Assembly (NCBI RefSeq): GCF_001412215.1
Contig: NZ_LLWP01000004.1
Coordinates: forward strand, 558,001-622,000
Direction of reading: 5' to 3'
From: Pedobacter sp. Hv1
GTDB taxonomy: Bacteria > Bacteroidota > Bacteroidia > Sphingobacteriales > Sphingobacteriaceae
Length of the DNA: 64,000 nucleotides
This document shows positions 53,435 to 63,459 of this stretch, in pieces. The notes beneath the pieces were generated by a model. The model was given only the letters and a program-made list of their open reading frames with translations. It was not told where the DNA came from and did no database searches. How positions within the stretch are numbered: position 1 is the first letter of the stretch; every line of letters begins with the position of its first letter. The position numbers were made by a program, and so were the translations under genes.

Positions 53435-54673
53435 TTATTTTTTAAAATAGTGAGACAAGAGCCCCACCAAAAATTTGGGCTCTACCCAAGTAGATTTAGG
53501 TGGCATAATGGCATTGGCATCAGCAACAGCAATCAATTGGTTTAATGTTACAGGTCTCAATACAAAAGCAACCTCATTGATCCCATTATTTATTTGTTTT
53601 TCTAGCTCGCTTAAAGAAGTTTTACCTCCTTCGAAAGTAATTCTGGCATCTGTTCTCGGGTCTTTAACCTTCAATAATGGAATTAAGATATGGTTTTGCA
53701 GAATACTTACATCTAATACATCCACTGGATCATCATTATAGGCAGTTGACTTCGCTATTAATTTGTACCAACCTGATTTTAGGTACATCCCAAAATGGTG
53801 CAACGCAGCAGGTTTGAACTGTTTATCCATTTTTTCTATCTCGAACAAAATTGAAATAGCAGCCAAAAACTCCTCTTCAGTTTGTCCGGCCAAATCTCTT
53901 ATTAAACGGTTATACTCTAATACTTTTACTTCTTCGGTATCCATGTACACTGTAGAGAAATAATTGAACTCGGCATCTCCATTATCTTTAAATAGTGCTC
54001 TTTTATGCAGTCCCATTTTAGCCATTGAAGCCGCTCTATGATGACCATCGGCGATGTAAACTGGTGGCATCTCTTTAAATGCTTTTACCAATAAGCCTAG
54101 CTCTTCTTTTTGATCAATGGTCCAAATGCGATGTATTGTACCATCAACAAACGAAAAATCGATTTGCGGTGCTAAAGCAGTATATTTTTTGATGATTTGT
54201 TTAACAATTGGATCTGGTTGATAAGTAATCAATACAGGATTAGCGTCTAAATTTGTCTGTTGAATATATTCAGCCAACAATGTTTCCCTACGTTCTACCG
54301 TAAGTTCGTGTTTTTTGATATTTCCTTGTAAGTAATCGTTGATATGGGTTAAAGTCCAAATCCCTGTTTGTACCATGCCATCATGTATAACCTGATAAAC
54401 ATAGATGGAGGGCAGCTCTTCTGCAATCAAGATTTCCTTTTCTATAAAATCATCCATGTTTTCACCTATTCTTTTATACACCAACTCCTGACGTGAACCA
54501 CGTAGATAAGGATTATCCAATTCTGGATTGATCAGGTGTAAAAAACTGTTCGGATTTTCAGAAGCGATGAGTCTGGCCTCGCCTATCCCGTAATTTTCAA
54601 GCGGACGAGTAACTACGGTACGCAACAGATGTGGCGCTGGTTTAAGGGCACAAAATGGTTTTATCGTAGGCAT
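53435..54673 (-). CDS. DUF1015 family protein
   Basis: The 412-residue protein has the DUF1015 signature YIADGHHRAASMAKM and the N-terminal KPFCALKPAPHLL. The family has unknown function and is often next to serine synthesis genes in Bacteroidota, as here beside serA and serC. It has no signal peptide. A terminator at 54788-54817 separates it from serA, so it likely has its own promoter. Confidence 0.88.
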   Translation of the reverse strand: MPTIKPFCALKPAPHLLRTVVTRPLENYGIGEARLIASENPNSFLHLINPELDNPYLRGSRQELVYKRIGENMDDFIEKEILIAEELPSIYVYQVIHDGMVQTGIWTLTHINDYLQGNIKKHELTVERRETLLAEYIQQTNLDANPVLITYQPDPIVKQIIKKYTALAPQIDFSFVDGTIHRIWTIDQKEELGLLVKAFKEMPPVYIADGHHRAASMAKMGLHKRALFKDNGDAEFNYFSTVYMDTEEVKVLEYNRLIRDLAGQTEEEFLAAISILFEIEKMDKQFKPAALHHFGMYLKSGWYKLIAKSTAYNDDPVDVLDVSILQNHILIPLLKVKDPRTDARITFEGGKTSLSELEKQINNGINEVAFVLRPVTLNQLIAVADANAIMPPKSTWVEPKFLVGLLSHYFKK

Positions 54674-54787
54674 ACAGATGTGATATTTGGCAAAAGCGAA
54701 TATACTTTATTCCGTTCTTTTTCAAGAAAAATACAACACAATTTAGTGGTAAAGCCAGCACATCATCATTAGTTTATGCTTTAAACA

Positions 54788-54817
54788 AAAAAACTCTAGT
54801 TGTAGCTAGAGTTTTTT
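54788..54817. terminator. Terminator after serA
   Basis: AAAAAACTCTAG/CTAGAGTTTTTT is a 12-bp stem with a 6-base loop and T-rich ends on both strands, 21 bases past the serA stop. Confidence 0.92.
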
Positions 54818-54838
54818 GTTTATTTATTAGTGAAATAA

Positions 54839-55789
54839 CTATTTGGTAAAATGATCGATGATCAAATTTGCCAATTCTGTTCCGATACGTTCTTGAGCTT
54901 CGTTAGTAGAAGCACCAATGTGTGGGGTTAGTGATATTTTTGGATGTGTTAGGATAGCCGAAAGTGGTGTTGGTTCGTTGTCAAAAACATCTAATCCAGC
55001 AAAGGCAACTTTACCCGAATCCAAAGCTTCAATCAATGCCAATTCATCAATAGTACCACCACGAGAACAGTTTACAATACCTACTCCTTTTTTCATGGCT
55101 GCAAATTCTTCAGCACCTAAAATTGGCTTGTCTGCAAATGGCGTATGTAGAGAGATGAAATCACTTTGTGCAATCACTTCTGCTAAGCTTACACTTTTTA
55201 CTGGAATATCAACCTTAATACCTCCTTGAAAAGTTAAAGGAATATGCCCATCAAAAGGATATAAATCATAAGCCAACACATTCATTCCTAAACCTAAGGC
55301 AATGGTAGCCGTTTCTCTTCCAATTCTACCAAAACCAATCACACCTAAGGTTTTACCCCTCAGTTCTATCCCTTTGGCATACGCTTTTTTCAAATTGTTA
55401 AATTGGGTAGCACCTTCTACTGGCATTTTACGATTAGAATCGTGTAAAAATCTAATTCCAGTAAATAGATGAGAGAAAACCAATTCAGCCACAGACAATG
55501 AAGATGCTGCAGGAGTATTCACCACAGCAAGTCCTTTACTTCTGGCATAGTCTACATCAATATTATCCATGCCTACACCACCTCTACCTATTAATTTTAG
55601 GTTAGGGCAGGCATCAATTAATTCTTTTCTAACTTTTGTGGCACTTCTTACTGTGATTGCATCGTAATTTAACAATGCTGTTGCCAACTGATCTTGTGCA
55701 ATAGTTTGTGTATCAACAGTAAATCCAGCTTCTTCTAGTAATTGTTTCCCAATTGGGTCAATGCCATCATTGGCAAGTATCTTAATCAT
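54839..55789 (-). CDS. serA: D-3-phosphoglycerate dehydrogenase (D-2-hydroxyacid dehydrogenase family)
   Basis: The 316-residue protein has the NAD motif VIGFGRIGRET (Gly152-Gly157), NCSRGGTIDE with catalytic Arg, and HIGAST with catalytic His. It lacks ACT or ASB domains, so it is the short form of SerA. It begins 3 bases after serC, which catalyses the next step of serine synthesis, so its role as SerA is well supported by context. Feedback control through an ACT domain is not expected. Confidence 0.94.
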   Translation of the reverse strand: MIKILANDGIDPIGKQLLEEAGFTVDTQTIAQDQLATALLNYDAITVRSATKVRKELIDACPNLKLIGRGGVGMDNIDVDYARSKGLAVVNTPAASSLSVAELVFSHLFTGIRFLHDSNRKMPVEGATQFNNLKKAYAKGIELRGKTLGVIGFGRIGRETATIALGLGMNVLAYDLYPFDGHIPLTFQGGIKVDIPVKSVSLAEVIAQSDFISLHTPFADKPILGAEEFAAMKKGVGIVNCSRGGTIDELALIEALDSGKVAFAGLDVFDNEPTPLSAILTHPKISLTPHIGASTNEAQERIGTELANLIIDHFTK

Positions 55790-55792
55790 AAC

Positions 55793-56857
55793 CTATTTGT
55801 ATTTTTCTTCAAAAGTTTGCATTAAATCAATTAGGGCGTGTACGCTGGTAATAGGTAAGGCATTATACATAGATGCTCTAAAACCACCCACACTTCTATG
55901 ACCTTTTAATCCTTCAAAACCATTATCATCGGCAAATTTAGCAAATGCTTTTTCCAAGTCTGGATTTTCCATTACAAAACAAACATTCATTCTAGAACGA
56001 TCTTCAACTGCACAAGTGCCTTTAAAAAGTGGATTTCTATCAATTTCAGTATATAATGCTTGTGCTTTGGCTTTGTTCTCTTTTTCAATTTCGGCAACAC
56101 CACCTTTAGATTTTAACCAATTTAGGTTAAGCATGGCTACATAAATTGAAAATACTGGAGGTGTATTGTACATTGAACCACCTTCTATATGTACTTGATA
56201 ATCTAACATAGAAGGAATTCCTCTTCCGGTTTTACCTAAAATCTCATCTTTCACAATTACTATGGTCAATCCGGCCGGGCCAATATTCTTTTGGGCACCT
56301 GCATAGATCAAATCGTATTTAGAAACATCTATTTCACGGCTCATGATATCAGAAGACATGTCGCAAACTACAGGTACCTTAGTTACCGGTAAGGTAAACA
56401 TCTCTGTTCCGTAAATGGTATTGTTAGAGGTACAGTGAAAATACGCACTGTCTTCTGGAATGGTATAGTCTTTAGGAATAAAGGTATAATTGGCATCTTT
56501 TGAAGAAGCCACAATATTAGCCTTACCAAAAAACTTTACTTCTTTAATAGCCTTATTTGCCCAAACACCAGTTTCTAAATAAGCTGCTGTTTTACCTTCT
56601 GGCAATAAGTTCATAGGCACCATTGCAAACTGTAGGCTTGCCCCTCCTTGTAAAAATAAAACGGAGTATCCCGATGGTACATTTAAAAGTTCTTTTACCA
56701 ATTTAGTGGCTTCTGCTACCACACCTTCAAACTCGGGGGTACGATGCGAAATTTCTAAAATTGATAAACCGTCTTTAAAATCTAAAACTGCTCTAGAAGC
56801 CTGCTTAAATACTTCTTGCGGTAAAATACAGGGGCCTGCACCAAAATTATGTCTCAT
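55793..56857 (-). CDS. serC: Phosphoserine aminotransferase
   Basis: The 354-residue class V PLP enzyme has [20 protein letters not shown] at the start, [12 protein letters not shown], and [12 protein letters not shown] with the PLP Lys190. It converts 3-phosphohydroxypyruvate to phosphoserine and serves pyridoxine synthesis too. It is coupled to serA. The TonB receptor gene stop lies 45 bases upstream. Confidence 0.96.
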   Translation of the reverse strand: MRHNFGAGPCILPQEVFKQASRAVLDFKDGLSILEISHRTPEFEGVVAEATKLVKELLNVPSGYSVLFLQGGASLQFAMVPMNLLPEGKTAAYLETGVWANKAIKEVKFFGKANIVASSKDANYTFIPKDYTIPEDSAYFHCTSNNTIYGTEMFTLPVTKVPVVCDMSSDIMSREIDVSKYDLIYAGAQKNIGPAGLTIVIVKDEILGKTGRGIPSMLDYQVHIEGGSMYNTPPVFSIYVAMLNLNWLKSKGGVAEIEKENKAKAQALYTEIDRNPLFKGTCAVEDRSRMNVCFVMENPDLEKAFAKFADDNGFEGLKGHRSVGGFRASMYNALPITSVHALIDLMQTFEEKYK

Positions 56858-56902
56858 TTTATTTATTTTTTTATTACCGTAAATCTACCACTTTGGTATT
56901 AA

Positions 56903-59344
56903 TTATTGATGATTTTTAAACTTTAAAATCAATTTAAAATTGAACTGTCTACCCGTTAAATAATTGGGTACTGCATACTGTACATTGTCTACATCTTTTA
57001 ACCACAAATAAGATACTGTGTTATTGATATTTAACAAATTAAACACTTCAAAATAAGCAATAAACGAACTAAAATATTTATCCAATAATTTAGGTTTTCG
57101 TAGGGCAATATCATCCAAAAAATCTTTCGAAAAGCCAATATCTACCCGCTTATAGGCTGGGATATTAAAATCATCAGAATAGCGCTCACTTAAGGGAGAA
57201 CCAATTGGCAATCGCGATCCATACAACATGTTCAAATGCACTTTATAGGTTGGGCTTTTCAATAGCCTATCTTGAAAAAATACTGAAAAATTAACTCGCT
57301 GATCTGTTGGACGTCTTAAATAACCCGGATAAACTGTGGTAAACTGTCCTGATGCATTTTTCTTTTGATAAGAATCTCCAATAATATCCTGATCAGCACT
57401 CATAAAAGAAAGCCTAAAATACGACACCAGATCTTTTACAAACTCTCCGCCAATACTAAAATCGGCCCCAAAAGTATTTCCTTTGGCAACAGAAGAAGAA
57501 AGATACTTGATCCTAACATTGTCAACCACATAAGGGATAAATCTTTGGTTATACTTGTAATAAGCTTCTGAGGTAAATTTTAAACGTGTGCCTAAACCAT
57601 CGAAGGCATAATCAAAACCTGCAGACATATTATAAGAGCGTTGGGCCTTCTGATCGAGATTTAAACTCCCATCGTATGCCCTAATGCTGCGATACGTAGG
57701 CGCTTGCTGATATACCCCAGCGGTAAAACGCCAGATCCTGTTGTTACTTCTCGGCCTGTAAGCCAACAATAACCTAGGGCTGATCAAAATTTGATCAGTT
57801 AAAGTATTAAAACTACCTCTTACACCAATCTGTAAATCTGTATGATCTGTTAAAGAATAACTGTCTTGAACGTAAGCTGTGTAATTATTGATATTTACTT
57901 CATTTACCTTTTTGATAGACTGCTCCAGATAGAATTTCTTCGAATCATATGGTAAAATGTAACCAGCAGAATCTGTTAAATGATATTCGTTCAACTGATC
58001 TTTAAATTTATTTCTTTCTAACCTAAATCCCCACGAAAAAACATGGTTATCAAAGCTCTGATCTGCTTTGATTTCTGTGCTCATGGTTTGCGAGTTTAAG
58101 TTGTTACGGGCATAGTTTAGGTACTTGCCTACCCCTCTGTTGATTCTTACAGGCATAAAGCCTGAAGAATTGAAACCCGTTTCTAATTCATCAAATACAT
58201 AGTTTCCTTCAATATCAAAACGTTCTCGTTCTCTTGTAGTAAAATAACTACTGATCCATTTGATGACCAAATTAGGTTGCGGACTAAAATTTGCGGTAAT
58301 TGCGCCACCAGCTGTTCGGTAACTATCAATCTCTTGTCCGGCATAATCAATTCTTAACCTTAACTGGGTCTCTAAAGTACCAAATTGTGTTTCCCTATCT
58401 TCCGGAATTAACTTAAACTCTCCAATATTAAAACTACCTAGCGCACTTACACTAAATTTACTAGAGAAGTTATATTGATAGAGCATTTGTGCATCGCCAA
58501 AATTTGGGCTATAACTGCCTTTATTGTCTTGCTTATTCAATACACTACTATTGTTCTTGTAACGTAAACCTAGTAAAAGAAAACTCCTGTTCGACACATA
58601 TTTAGAGCTCAATGACGCCCCCAAAAGCCCACTGGTTAACACCAATTGATTGCTATCTGGTCGATCGTATTTTACATCTAAAACCGATGATAATTTATCT
58701 CCATACTTGGCTTCAAAACCACCAGCTGAAAATTTTGCCCTAGTTACAAAATCGCTATTGATAAAACTCAGCCCCTCTTGCTGTCCATTTCTGATCAAAA
58801 CTGGTCTACTGATTTCAATATCATTTACATAGATCAGATTTTCATCAAAATTACCTCCTCTTACACTGTATTGAGAACTCAGCTCGTTATTGGTTGATAC
58901 ACCTGGGAGTGTTTTTAAAATGTTCTCAAAGTTTCCCGACACGGAGGGTAAAGATGCTAAGTCTGAGATATTTATGGTACTTGTATTACTGAGCTGATTT
59001 TGCTTATTGGTAATAGTAACTTGCTCTAACTCATTGATATTTGGTACCATTACTACATTACGAGCTATCCTACCGGCTACCTTTTCGTTAATCTTTAAAA
59101 GAAAGGGCTTATACCCCAAAAAATTATATTTTAAGGTAAATGAAGTGGTTCTGGCATAAATGGTATACGTACCATCAACTGCTGTTAAGGTAGATTCTTG
59201 TTGACCTAAAACAGTAATGGTAACATATTGTAGTGGATTATTGCTTAAATCTAAAACGGTACCTGTTACCTTAACCAAAGGTTGAGCATTTACAAAAGTA
59301 AAGCCCAAAAAAAAGGTTATGATCAACAGCCGAATTTTTAGCAT
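56903..59344 (-). CDS. TonB-dependent receptor
   Basis: The 813-residue protein has a signal peptide (MLKIRLLIITFFLGFTFVNA), a carboxypeptidase-regulatory-like domain (about residues 22-110, VTGTVLDLSNNPLQYVTITV), a plug domain (about 118-235, FENILKTLPGVSTNNELSSQ and YSVRGGNFDENLIYVNDIE) and a barrel ending TGRQFNFKLILKFKNHQ. It should transport a ligand across the outer membrane using TonB. No SusD-like gene follows, so glycan uptake is not implied. It starts 8 bases after rpe. Confidence 0.93.
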   Translation of the reverse strand: MLKIRLLIITFFLGFTFVNAQPLVKVTGTVLDLSNNPLQYVTITVLGQQESTLTAVDGTYTIYARTTSFTLKYNFLGYKPFLLKINEKVAGRIARNVVMVPNINELEQVTITNKQNQLSNTSTINISDLASLPSVSGNFENILKTLPGVSTNNELSSQYSVRGGNFDENLIYVNDIEISRPVLIRNGQQEGLSFINSDFVTRAKFSAGGFEAKYGDKLSSVLDVKYDRPDSNQLVLTSGLLGASLSSKYVSNRSFLLLGLRYKNNSSVLNKQDNKGSYSPNFGDAQMLYQYNFSSKFSVSALGSFNIGEFKLIPEDRETQFGTLETQLRLRIDYAGQEIDSYRTAGGAITANFSPQPNLVIKWISSYFTTRERERFDIEGNYVFDELETGFNSSGFMPVRINRGVGKYLNYARNNLNSQTMSTEIKADQSFDNHVFSWGFRLERNKFKDQLNEYHLTDSAGYILPYDSKKFYLEQSIKKVNEVNINNYTAYVQDSYSLTDHTDLQIGVRGSFNTLTDQILISPRLLLAYRPRSNNRIWRFTAGVYQQAPTYRSIRAYDGSLNLDQKAQRSYNMSAGFDYAFDGLGTRLKFTSEAYYKYNQRFIPYVVDNVRIKYLSSSVAKGNTFGADFSIGGEFVKDLVSYFRLSFMSADQDIIGDSYQKKNASGQFTTVYPGYLRRPTDQRVNFSVFFQDRLLKSPTYKVHLNMLYGSRLPIGSPLSERYSDDFNIPAYKRVDIGFSKDFLDDIALRKPKLLDKYFSSFIAYFEVFNLLNINNTVSYLWLKDVDNVQYAVPNYLTGRQFNFKLILKFKNHQ

Positions 59345-59352
59345 GCAAAGAA

Positions 59353-60024
59353 TTAAATTTGTTGTGAACGAGCATCTACATTTTTCAAATCAGCAATCAT
59401 TTGTGTTGGATTACTGCTGGCAAAAATGGCATTTCCTGCTACAAAAGCATTGGCACCAGCTTTGATTAAGCTTTCAATGTTTGAAATACCAACCCCTCCA
59501 TCAACCTCAATAATTAGCTCCGGATGAATTTCATTTGCCATTTGTCTGAGTTCGATTATTTTATTAATCGCTTGATGAATAAATTGTTGCCCACCAAAGC
59601 CAGGATTTACAGACATCACCAAAACCATATCGAGGTCTGTTAAAATATCTTTCAACAAACCAACTGGCGTATGCGGATTAAGTGCCACACAGGCCTTACA
59701 ACCAGCATTCTTGATCATTTGAACCACACGATGCAAATGGGTACACGCTTCGTAATGCACCGTTAAAATAGCTGCTCCACCATCCACAAATTCCTGAATA
59801 TATTTTTCAGGATTTACGATCATTAAATGTACATCCAATGGTTTTTTAGCATGTGCTTTAACTGCCTTTAACACTGGGAAACCAAATGAGATATTGGGCA
59901 CAAAAACACCATCCATTACATCTACATGAAACCAATCTGCTTCACTTTGGTTGATCATTTCAATATCGCGTTGCAGATTAGCAAAATCGGCAGAAAGTAT
60001 AGATGGGGCAATGATGTGTTTCAT
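59353..60024 (-). CDS. rpe: Ribulose-phosphate 3-epimerase
   Basis: The 223-residue TIM-barrel protein shows IAPSILSADFANLQRDI, WFHVDVMDGVFVPN, LDVHLMI, MSVNPGFGGQQF and EVDGGV, all standard for Rpe. It interconverts ribulose-5-phosphate and xylulose-5-phosphate. Its ATG is 31 bases after the pnp terminator. The TonB receptor gene follows with an 8-base gap, an unusual coupling. Confidence 0.96.
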   Translation of the reverse strand: MKHIIAPSILSADFANLQRDIEMINQSEADWFHVDVMDGVFVPNISFGFPVLKAVKAHAKKPLDVHLMIVNPEKYIQEFVDGGAAILTVHYEACTHLHRVVQMIKNAGCKACVALNPHTPVGLLKDILTDLDMVLVMSVNPGFGGQQFIHQAINKIIELRQMANEIHPELIIEVDGGVGISNIESLIKAGANAFVAGNAIFASSNPTQMIADLKNVDARSQQI

Positions 60025-60054
60025 GAGCTAAATATAATAAAAAGCTGCAAAGAA

Positions 60055-60087
60055 AAAGCCTTCCGAGATTTCGGAAGGCTTTTTTAT
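60055..60087 (-). terminator. Terminator after pnp
   Basis: AAAAAGCCTTCCGA/TCGGAAGGCTTTTT is a 14-bp stem with a 4-base loop, 25 bases past the pnp stop, with T tails on both strands. Confidence 0.93.
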
Positions 60088-60111
60088 TCAATTCTAATAA
60101 AGGAATTTGAA

Positions 60112-62247
60112 TTATGCTTGTGTAGCTGCAGGTTTTTCAGGTCTAGATAATAAAACCTTACGAGAAAGTTTCATTTTACCTTGTTTATCTACATCTAACA
60201 ATTTAACTTCAATTTTGTCGCCTTCTTTCAATACGCCATCCATAGTTTCTAAACGCTCCCAAGAGATTTCAGAAATATGTAACAAGCCGTCTTTACCTGG
60301 CATAATCTCTACGAATGCACCAAATGGCATAATAGATTTTACTTTACCTTGGTAAATAGCGCCAATTTCTGGTTTAGCAGCAATAGCGTTGATACGTGCA
60401 ACAGCAGCATCAATTGCAGCTTTATTATCAGCAAAAATTTCAACGATACCTTTGTTACCTACTTCTTCGATAGAGATAGATGCACCAGTTTCGCGTTGCA
60501 TTTCTTGGATAATTTTACCACCTGGGCCGATTACCGCACCAATAAATTCTTTATCGATACTTAACGACACAATACGTGGTGCATGTGGTTTCAAGTCTGC
60601 ATTAGGCTCAGCGATGGTTTTCTTCATCTCGCCTAAAATGTGTAAACGACCTTCTTTGGCTTGCAATAATGCTTTAGTCAATACTTCGTACGATAAACCA
60701 TTGATTTTCAAGTCCATTTGACAAGCAACAATACCATTTTCAGTACCAGTTACTTTAAAGTCCATATCTCCCAAGTGATCTTCATCACCTAAAATATCAG
60801 AAAGGATTGCATATTTACCAGTTTTCTCATCAGTAATTAAACCCATCGCAATACCAGATACTGGTGCTTTGATTTTAATACCTGCATCCATTAATGCCAA
60901 TGTACCAGCACAAACAGTTGCCATTGATGATGAACCATTTGATTCTAAGATATCAGAAACGATACGGATAGTATATGGATTTTCTTCACCTTGTGGCAAT
61001 ACTTTTTTCAAAGAACGTTGCGCTAAAGCACCGTGACCAATTTCGCGGCGACCAGCACCTCTGTTTGGTCTAACTTCACCAGTTGAGAAACCAGGGAAAT
61101 TATAGTGCAACAAGAATTTGTTGTAACCATTAATGAAAGCACCATCAATCATTTGCTCATCATCTTTGCTACCTAAAGTAACTGATGTTAACGATTGAGT
61201 TTCGCCACGTGTAAATACTGCCGAACCGTGAGCTGCAGGTAAATAACCTACCTCACTCCAAATAGGACGGATTTCAGTAGTTTTACGACCATCTAAACGG
61301 ATACCTTCATCTAACAATAGGTTTCTAATGGCATCGTACTGTACATCATGGTAATAATGTTTAGCCATTGCTTTAGTTAAATCAGCAGTATCTTCAGGCA
61401 TTGCCTCAAAAAACTCATTGATAATTGCGGTAAAACCTTCTTTGCGTTCGTCTTTGTTTGAACCAGATTTTGCTACAGCATAAACTTTATCATAAGTATC
61501 AGCATAAACTTTAGCTTTTAAATCAGCATCATGATCTTCGTGGTTATATTCACGTTTTACAGTTTTGCCAGTAGCTTCAGTTAATTCTAATTGAATAGCA
61601 CATTGAACTTTAATTGCATCGTGTGCAAATTTTAAAGCCTCAACCATTTCATCTTCTTGAATTTCATCACACTCACCTTCAACCATGCCAATATCGTTAG
61701 CCGAACCAGCTACCATAAATTCTAAGGTTGCACGCTCTAAATCGCTAGCTAATGGGTTGATGATCAATTTACCATCAATTTTAGCTACACGTACTTCAGA
61801 AATTGGACCGTTAAAAGGAATATCAGAAACTGCTAAAGCTGCAGACGCTGCTAAACCAGCTAAACAATCTGGCATTATATTTTTATCAGCAGAAATTAAT
61901 GAGATCATTACCTGCGTATCAGAGTGGTAATCGCTAGGGAACATCGGACGTAAAGCTCTATCTACCAAACGAGAGATTAAAACCTCATAATCTGATAATC
62001 TAGCCTCACGACGCAAAAATCCACCTGGAATACGGCCAGTAGCCGCATATTTCTCTTGATAATCTACCGATAAAGGTAAAAAATCTGTACCTGGTTTTGC
62101 ACCAACTGTAGATACAACTGTTGCTAACAACATGGTATCTCCCATTTTAACTACAACGGCTCCATCAGCTTGTTTAGCTAATTTGCCTGTCTCAATTTCT
62201 ACAATTCTTCCATCGCCTAAATCGAACGATTTTTTTATTACATTCAT
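60112..62247 (-). CDS. pnp: Polynucleotide phosphorylase
   Basis: The 711-residue protein has two RNase PH domains (with [14 protein letters not shown] and the second-domain catalytic region around GMALITDEK-type and [17 protein letters not shown]), a KH domain with [18 protein letters not shown], and an S1 domain with [19 protein letters not shown]. It degrades RNA by phosphorolysis. It lies downstream of rpsO, as in many bacteria. A hairpin at 62262-62289 sits in its leader. Confidence 0.97.
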   Translation of the reverse strand: MNVIKKSFDLGDGRIVEIETGKLAKQADGAVVVKMGDTMLLATVVSTVGAKPGTDFLPLSVDYQEKYAATGRIPGGFLRREARLSDYEVLISRLVDRALRPMFPSDYHSDTQVMISLISADKNIMPDCLAGLAASAALAVSDIPFNGPISEVRVAKIDGKLIINPLASDLERATLEFMVAGSANDIGMVEGECDEIQEDEMVEALKFAHDAIKVQCAIQLELTEATGKTVKREYNHEDHDADLKAKVYADTYDKVYAVAKSGSNKDERKEGFTAIINEFFEAMPEDTADLTKAMAKHYYHDVQYDAIRNLLLDEGIRLDGRKTTEIRPIWSEVGYLPAAHGSAVFTRGETQSLTSVTLGSKDDEQMIDGAFINGYNKFLLHYNFPGFSTGEVRPNRGAGRREIGHGALAQRSLKKVLPQGEENPYTIRIVSDILESNGSSSMATVCAGTLALMDAGIKIKAPVSGIAMGLITDEKTGKYAILSDILGDEDHLGDMDFKVTGTENGIVACQMDLKINGLSYEVLTKALLQAKEGRLHILGEMKKTIAEPNADLKPHAPRIVSLSIDKEFIGAVIGPGGKIIQEMQRETGASISIEEVGNKGIVEIFADNKAAIDAAVARINAIAAKPEIGAIYQGKVKSIMPFGAFVEIMPGKDGLLHISEISWERLETMDGVLKEGDKIEVKLLDVDKQGKMKLSRKVLLSRPEKPAATQA

Positions 62248-62261
62248 TTACAAATTGTTGT

Positions 62262-62289
62262 GGTCTATTTTTCCTCTTTTTAATAGACC
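62262..62289 (-). promoter_or_regulatory. Hairpin in the pnp leader
   Basis: GGTCTATT/AATAGACC forms an 8-bp stem around a purine-rich 12-base loop, ending 15 bases before the pnp start. In Escherichia coli pnp is autoregulated through a processed leader stem-loop. This hairpin may have an equivalent role here, by analogy only. Confidence 0.4.
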
Positions 62290-62324
62290 TTGTTTATATA
62301 TTATATTTTTGAGTATTAAATTAA

Positions 62325-62351
62325 AAAAGCCACTCTAAAAGAATGGCTTTT
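62325..62351 (-). terminator. Terminator-like hairpin between rpsO and pnp
   Basis: AAAAGCCA/TGGCTTTT is an 8-bp stem with an 11-base loop, 15 bases after the rpsO stop; on the minus strand a short T run follows. It may attenuate read-through into pnp. Confidence 0.65.
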
Positions 62352-62366
62352 AATGATAAAAGCTTT

Positions 62367-62645
62367 TTATTTAATGATATCTCTAAGCTGTAAAGCTTTG
62401 ATGATAGCACGATAACGAGCAATATCTTTTTTAAATAAGTAAGCCAAAATACCGCGACGTTTACCTACTAATTTTTGAAGTGATAACTGAGTAGAGAAAT
62501 CTTTACGATTTTTCTTTAAGTGTTCTGTTAAGTGCGCAATACGGTATGTAAATAACGCTACTTGACCTTCTGCAGAACCAGTATTGGTTTCTACTTCGCC
62601 ATGTTGTTTAAAGATTTCGGCTTTCTTTTCTTTACTTAAATACAT
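62367..62645 (-). CDS. rpsO: 30S ribosomal protein S15
   Basis: The 92-residue protein has the S15 pattern: AEIFKQHGEVETNTGSAEGQ, LTEHLKKNRKDFSTQLSLQK and GKRRGILAYLFKKD. It binds the central domain of 16S rRNA. It is a few residues longer than the usual 89. It has a strong promoter just upstream (62690-62721) and is followed by pnp. Confidence 0.98.
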   Translation of the reverse strand: MYLSKEKKAEIFKQHGEVETNTGSAEGQVALFTYRIAHLTEHLKKNRKDFSTQLSLQKLVGKRRGILAYLFKKDIARYRAIIKALQLRDIIK

Positions 62646-62689
62646 TCTTGAATGATACTAAAGTGTGAATAAATTAATTAATTATGGCG

Positions 62690-62721
62690 CAAAGATAAAG
62701 TATTTTTATGGATTAACAAAA
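62690..62721 (-). promoter_or_regulatory. Canonical Bacteroidota promoter of rpsO
   Basis: On the minus strand TTTTG (62717-62721) and TATCTTTG (62690-62697) are separated by 19 bases, matching the -33/-7 consensus. RNA would start about 41 bases before the rpsO ATG. Confidence 0.78.
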
Positions 62722-62750
62722 GCAAAATTAATCTGCTAATGATTTGAAAA

Positions 62751-63227
62751 TCAGCTTTTCTTGTTAATTCTTTCTAGTTCTTGAATATCTAACTGATCTT
62801 TGATGCGATTGGTAGCCCTTTTATTGTCTATTAGATGGTTGTAATGCAGAAAGTATACTTTAAAATCATTAATCAAATCAACCGTGGCCATATCTAAGTA
62901 TTCATCATATTTTTCTTTATCTAACCCAGGAATATCTGTCATCAAATCAGCATACATCCCATCATCCATCATAATTTCGCAATAACCAGCAATTATCGGC
63001 ACCTCTAAAAGCATATCATATCTACCGTAACCCATTTCATCAATAGCTTCGATTAGTTTTTTTCTATTTTTAATCGTATCCCTTAAATAGATATCTAGAT
63101 CACCTGTTGTACGGTTGTACCCATAACGGTTCACTGCAAAACCACCAACAATAAGGTATTCCACATCATGTTTCTCAAATGTTTGCAAAAGCAATAACAT
63201 TTCTGGGCTTTCTTTATCAAAAGACAT
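62751..63227 (-). CDS. Nucleotidyltransferase, probable toxin of a toxin-antitoxin pair
   Basis: The 158-residue protein has the minimal nucleotidyltransferase motif YLIVGGFAVNRYGYNRTTGDLDIYL-type: GG at 28-29 and the DxD at Asp43 and Asp45. A third acidic site may be in MYADLMTDIPG. Such proteins resemble DUF6036/AbiEii and MenT-like toxins, which modify tRNA or other targets. It starts 6 bases after a 67-codon gene that may encode the antitoxin. Confidence 0.75.
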   Translation of the reverse strand: MSFDKESPEMLLLLQTFEKHDVEYLIVGGFAVNRYGYNRTTGDLDIYLRDTIKNRKKLIEAIDEMGYGRYDMLLEVPIIAGYCEIMMDDGMYADLMTDIPGLDKEKYDEYLDMATVDLINDFKVYFLHYNHLIDNKRATNRIKDQLDIQELERINKKS

Positions 63228-63233
63228 AAAAAC

Positions 63234-63437
63234 TTAACTAATTGGCTTACTGATGATAATACCTTTACCTTGTGGTTTTTTTAAGGGCTCACCACCATTC
63301 ATTTGCACTGAAATACGATTAAGTTTTAAGAGCGCAAAGAATTTTTGTGCTGCAGAACGATTTAAATACCTTTCCTCTCGTTCTGCAAGAATGCTTTCAC
63401 GAGGGATATTGATATCATATATTTTTAAACGCCCCAT
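63234..63437 (-). CDS. Small protein preceding the nucleotidyltransferase, probable antitoxin
   Basis: The 67-residue protein begins MGRLKIYDINIPRESILAER and has a charged helix (EERYLNRSAAQKFFALLKLN) followed by a Gly/Lys-rich tail (GGEPLKKPQGKGIIISKPIS). No known antitoxin domain is evident. Its position and size just before a nucleotidyltransferase, and the repeats upstream, suggest an antitoxin and autorepressor. That role is inferred. A -7 box at 63445-63452 makes a nearly leaderless start. Confidence 0.65.
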   Translation of the reverse strand: MGRLKIYDINIPRESILAEREERYLNRSAAQKFFALLKLNRISVQMNGGEPLKKPQGKGIIISKPIS

Positions 63438-63444
63438 TGTATAT

Positions 63445-63452
63445 CAAATATA
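63445..63452 (-). promoter_or_regulatory. -7 box (TATATTTG) of the toxin-antitoxin operon
   Basis: On the minus strand TATATTTG is a full TAnnTTTG match, 8 bases before the ATG. The nearest direct repeat (63460-63477) covers the area between -7 and -33, where a repressor would block RNA polymerase. Confidence 0.55.
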
Positions 63453-63459
63453 CGACAAA

